DNA of 8,199 bases from Solirubrobacteraceae bacterium (GTDB lineage: Bacteria > Actinomycetota > Thermoleophilia > Solirubrobacterales > Solirubrobacteraceae): the NCBI GenBank assembly GCA_030149625.1, contig JASLHP010000314.1:1-8199 (forward strand), read 5' to 3'. Each line of letters begins with the position of its first letter. Positions within the stretch are counted from its first letter, which is position 1. The notes below the pieces were generated by a model, which worked only from the letters and a program-made list of their open reading frames with translations, was not told where the DNA came from and did no database searches. Both the position numbers and the translations under genes were made by a program. Shown in pieces: positions 5,820 through 8,199 of this stretch.

Positions 5820-5825
5820 TAGGCT
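5820..5825 (+). promoter_or_regulatory. -10 box for leaderless transcription of the small membrane gene
   Basis: TAGGCT ends 6 bases before the GTG start at 5832, so transcription would begin at or next to the start codon itself. There is no ribosome binding site in this gap. The arrangement matches leaderless promoters common in actinobacteria. No -35 box is apparent. Confidence 0.5.
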
Positions 5826-5831
5826 CTGCGC

Positions 5832-6179
5832 GTGCATCGACTCCGCCAATATCTCGCGTCGTTCGTCATCACGCCGATCACGATCATCGTGCTGGCGATG
5901 CTCGTCGTCGCCGTTGGTCTCGTTGCGTTCGGCCCCTCCGCTGTGCAGGCGCCGGCGCCGATCGTCGGCCTGATATTGCTCGCCGGCATCGTCGGCGGGG
6001 TCCCGATCGGCCAAGGGGGCGCCCGAGGCGGCTGGCGCAACCCGAGCCTTGCCGACCGCCGTGGCGAGGTATGCGCGGCCAATCGTCATGACATCGTCGC
6101 CGCCACCGCCGCGGATGAGCAGACCGAACTGGAACTGTGGCGCAAGGAGCGCGAGCGCCGCGCGAAGAACGGGCGCTAG
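5832..6179 (+). CDS. Small membrane protein, 115 aa, two transmembrane helices
   Basis: This is an uncharacterised small protein starting at GTG. Residues of about 9-33 (FVITPITIIVLAMLVVAVGL onward) and 43-60 (PIVGLILLAGIVGGVPIG) form two hydrophobic helices. A hydrophilic C terminus of about 55 residues ends in a charged helix (EQTELELWRKERERRAKNGR). Basic residues before helix 1 (HRLR) and the charged tail suggest both ends lie inside the cell. The clear hydrophobic pattern and GC-rich third positions support a real gene, even though a long shadow frame covers it on the minus strand. It starts directly behind a TAGGCT -10 box. Its stop (6177-6179) abuts the stop of the convergent ATPase gene. 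It is 54 bases after the glycosyltransferase on the same strand, so low-level readthrough is possible. No function is assigned. Confidence 0.72.
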   Translation: MHRLRQYLASFVITPITIIVLAMLVVAVGLVAFGPSAVQAPAPIVGLILLAGIVGGVPIGQGGARGGWRNPSLADRRGEVCAANRHDIVAATAADEQTELELWRKERERRAKNGR

Positions 6180-7259
6180 TCAAGCATCGGGACTACGCGA
6201 TGGGGCCGCATCCTCGACGAGCGTTGCGTGCGGCCATATGTGTCCGCCGCCAATCGCTTTAACCCAGACGCGCTGGTCTCGCTCGAGCTCGAGCCCACCT
6301 TCGACGCGAGCAACCAGCGTGTCGGTCGCCGCATCTACCGGACGTAGTCGCACCAGCGTGTCGTGCCCGTAGTACTCGACTTCGGTCACGGTCGCGGCCG
6401 CGCCGCCTTGAGGATCGAGGCTGAGCGCGAGCTGCTCGGGGCGCAGCATCAGCTGCACAGCGCCGTCCATGTTCAGGCTGCTGCTGGCGCGTATATCAAT
6501 CGCACCGAGTGCACAGACGGCGTGTCCGTCTCGGATCCGCGCCGGGAGTAGGTTGATCTCGCCAAGCGCGGACGCGGCGAGAGTGCCGGCGGGGTCTTCG
6601 TAGAGCGTGCGCGGAGCGCCGCACGCGACGATCCTGCCGTCGGCGAGCAGCGCGATCTGGTCGGCCAGCGACAACGCCTCCTCTTGGTCGTGCGTCACGA
6701 GCACCGCGGTCGTGGCGGTCTCCGCCAAGATGCGCGCCACATCGCGCCGCAGGTCGGCGCGCAGGGAGGCGTCAAGCGAGCCGAACGGCTCGTCGAGCAG
6801 CAGCACGGCGGGCTCGATCGCGAGCGCGCGGGCAAGCGCGACGCGCTGTTGCTGACCGCCAGAGAGCTGATGCGGGTAGCGTCTTCTGAGATCGCTGAGC
6901 CCGACGAGCTCGAGCAGTTGCTCCGCGGCTGCGCGCTGCGCGCGCCGGAGCCCGAAGGCGACGTTCGCGAGCACCGTCAGGTGCGGGAACAGCGCGCCAT
7001 CCTGGGGCACATAGCCGACGGCTCGATCCTGGGAGCGGACGGCGCGCCGGCCATCGTCGAGCGTCCGGCCACCGACGGCGATCGTGCCGGCGTCGAGTCG
7101 CTCGAAGCCCGCGATCAGTCGCAGTAGCGTGGTCTTGCCGCTTCCGGACGCCCCCAGGATCGCCGTCAACGAGCCCGATGGGACCTCCAGCTCGACGTCG
7201 GCGAGCACGGGGGTCGCGCCGAATCGCTTGGCGAGCCGACGAAGCTCGATCGCGCTCAT
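6180..7259 (-). CDS. ABC transporter ATP-binding protein, FbpC-like (iron/putrescine/thiamine import class), 359 aa
   Basis: This cytoplasmic ATPase powers an importer with the permease encoded just upstream. All nucleotide-binding motifs are intact: Walker A GASGSGKT (36-43), Q-loop Q86 in YVPQDGALFPHLTV, signature LSGGQ (132-136), Walker B VLLLD with E157, D-loop SLD (161-163) and switch H190 in THDQEEAL. The C-terminal 120 residues match a TOBE-type regulatory domain (LGEINLLPARI, MLRPEQLALS, VTEVEYYGHDTLVRLR). These features and the length place it in the FbpC/PotA/CysA-like branch. The partner permease favours ferric iron, but I leave the symbol blank because substrate is not fixed by the ATPase. 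The ATG overlaps the permease stop as ATGA, and no ribosome binding site is visible, so translation is probably coupled. It ends exactly at the stop of the convergent membrane gene. Confidence 0.94.
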   Translation of the reverse strand: MSAIELRRLAKRFGATPVLADVELEVPSGSLTAILGASGSGKTTLLRLIAGFERLDAGTIAVGGRTLDDGRRAVRSQDRAVGYVPQDGALFPHLTVLANVAFGLRRAQRAAAEQLLELVGLSDLRRRYPHQLSGGQQQRVALARALAIEPAVLLLDEPFGSLDASLRADLRRDVARILAETATTAVLVTHDQEEALSLADQIALLADGRIVACGAPRTLYEDPAGTLAASALGEINLLPARIRDGHAVCALGAIDIRASSSLNMDGAVQLMLRPEQLALSLDPQGGAAATVTEVEYYGHDTLVRLRPVDAATDTLVARVEGGLELERDQRVWVKAIGGGHIWPHATLVEDAAPSRSPDA

Positions 7260-8199
7260 CGCACTGACTGTATGCGGGTGTGGCGCTCGCGGTCAAACCA
7301 CAGCCCGAGCAGCGCGCCGGGGATCATCGCGAGGGCGACGATCATCAGGGCATAGGGCGCGGCAGCGCCATACGCGACCTCGCTCTGGTAGGCCCAGAAC
7401 TGAGTGGCGAGCGTGTGCACGCCGATCGGTGCGAGCACGAGCGTCGCGGTGAGCTCGGTGACCGCCGTGAGGAACACGAGGCAGAAGCCTGCCAGCAGCC
7501 CAGGGGCGAGCAATGGCAGCGTGATGCGCACGAACACGCTGAGCGGGCCGCGTCCGAGCGAGCGCCCGACGTCCGTCAGACGCGCCGGGGTCTGCGCGAC
7601 CGAAGACTTGACGCACACCAGCGCGAGCGGAAAGTGCAGGATCGCGTAGGCGGCGACGAGCAGCGTGCTCGTCTGGTAGATGCCGTAGGCGTAGCGGGTG
7701 GCGAAGTACACGAGGCTGAGCGCGATCACGACCCCCGGCAGCGCCTGCGTGATGTACGTGCTGCGCTCGATCAGCATCCTTGGGATGCTGGATCTTCGGA
7801 AGCTCATCATCGCGACCGGCAACGCCAGGAAAATCGCGACCCCGGCTCCGAGGGCGCTGTAGCTCACGGTCGCCCAGGTCGCGGAGGAGAGCGTCGCGGC
7901 CGCGGGCAGCGTGCTGTGCTGGCTCTGCGCCATCCAGTAGCAGAGCGTGCCGAGCGGAACCCCCACCCCGAGACCGATGAGCGCGCTCAGCGCCACGAGG
8001 ATCGATACGAGCGCCGCCGGCGAGGGCTTGGCGCGAGTCGCCACACGCGCTGGCGAGGCGCCGGTAGCTATCCGTCGTGGGACGAGCGCGTCGCCCGCGA
8101 GCAGCAGCAGGCCGAGCAGCACCAGCGGAATCGACAGCGCGCCGGCGGCCTGCGGTTCGAACTGGAACTCCGTGAAGATCTCGGTCGTGAATGTCTGGT
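7256..8199 (-). CDS. ABC transporter permease, FbpB-like (ferric iron type), C-terminal half; 5' end outside window
   Basis: The reading frame is open to the right edge, giving 314 codons. The GTG at 8122 is internal and not the start. The first visible residues, QTFTTEIFTEFQFEPQAAGA, match the linker that follows the first membrane domain in two-domain FbpB-type permeases. A helix (ALSIPLVLLGLLLLAGDALV), a basic loop, and then the second BPD_transp_1 domain follow. About six hydrophobic helices come after the loop, including LVSILVALSALIGLGVGVP, WATVSYSALGAGVAIFLALP, YITQALPGVVIALSLVYFA and TLLVAAYAILHFPLALVCV. The coupling (EAA-type) loop is VGRSLGRGPLSVFVRITLPL, with LAPG next, which docks on the ATPase. 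The gene ends QSVR before a TGA that overlaps the ATPase start. The complex imports substrate across the inner membrane. Iron is inferred from family resemblance, since no binding-protein gene is visible here. Confidence 0.9.
   Translation of the reverse strand, partial: QTFTTEIFTEFQFEPQAAGALSIPLVLLGLLLLAGDALVPRRIATGASPARVATRAKPSPAALVSILVALSALIGLGVGVPLGTLCYWMAQSQHSTLPAAATLSSATWATVSYSALGAGVAIFLALPVAMMSFRRSSIPRMLIERSTYITQALPGVVIALSLVYFATRYAYGIYQTSTLLVAAYAILHFPLALVCVKSSVAQTPARLTDVGRSLGRGPLSVFVRITLPLLAPGLLAGFCLVFLTAVTELTATLVLAPIGVHTLATQFWAYQSEVAYGAAAPYALMIVALAMIPGALLGLWFDRERHTRIQSVR

Noticed and set aside
5352..6089. Minus-strand 245-codon frame across the glycosyltransferase end and the membrane gene
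   Set aside because: It is a GC-driven shadow, dominated by R, D, A and H, with no recognisable motif. The plus-strand genes show clear domains or helices.
1..8199. CRISPR array, insertion sequence, toxin-antitoxin or defence genes
   Set aside because: No regularly spaced repeats, transposase motifs, paired small genes or nuclease signatures were found.

Overview
The window looks like chromosomal DNA of a high-GC actinobacterium. An environmental lineage such as Thermoleophilia/Solirubrobacterales is my inference. It rests on GC-rich codon third positions, a CCA-less tRNA gene, an F420-type luciferase-like oxidoreductase, leaderless-style gene starts, and a small cytoplasmic protein of a type I recall from that group. 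No mobile element, CRISPR array, rRNA or phage gene is visible.

Left part (1-1980). A secreted protein is encoded on the minus strand, starting at 1028 and running off the left edge. Its frame is broken by one extra base in a run of seven C at 585-591. Upstream of it, also on the minus strand, is an 87-codon coding-like stretch with no start codon (1071-1334), probably a decayed gene. Then come about 570 bases with no convincing gene and apparently lower GC, ending at a minus-strand CAU tRNA (1904-1977).

Middle part (1978-5777). A classical short-chain dehydrogenase/reductase (2132-2857, plus) converges on a small uncharacterised minus-strand gene (2882-3376). That gene is divergent from a two-gene plus-strand unit made of an F420-dependent luciferase-like oxidoreductase (3493-4527) and a family-1 (MGT-like) glycosyltransferase (4542-5777), 14 bases apart. 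The 116-base divergent spacer holds two short inverted repeats and a repeated 9-mer, so it is a reasonable place for shared control. The oxidoreductase and glycosyltransferase may act on one metabolite, but the substrate cannot be read from the sequence.

Right part (5778-8199). A small two-helix membrane protein (5832-6179) appears to be expressed from a leaderless transcript. Its stop codon directly abuts the stop of a convergent iron-type ABC transporter operon on the minus strand: an FbpC-like ATPase (6180-7259) and, overlapping it by ATGA, the C-terminal half of an FbpB-like two-domain permease (7256 to beyond 8199). The substrate-binding protein gene is not in view and would be expected to the right.

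I see no clear previously undescribed multi-gene system. The most useful second looks are the frameshifted secreted protein, the start-less relict beside it, the oxidoreductase/glycosyltransferase pair with its divergent regulatory spacer, and the leaderless membrane gene with a zero-gap convergent junction.
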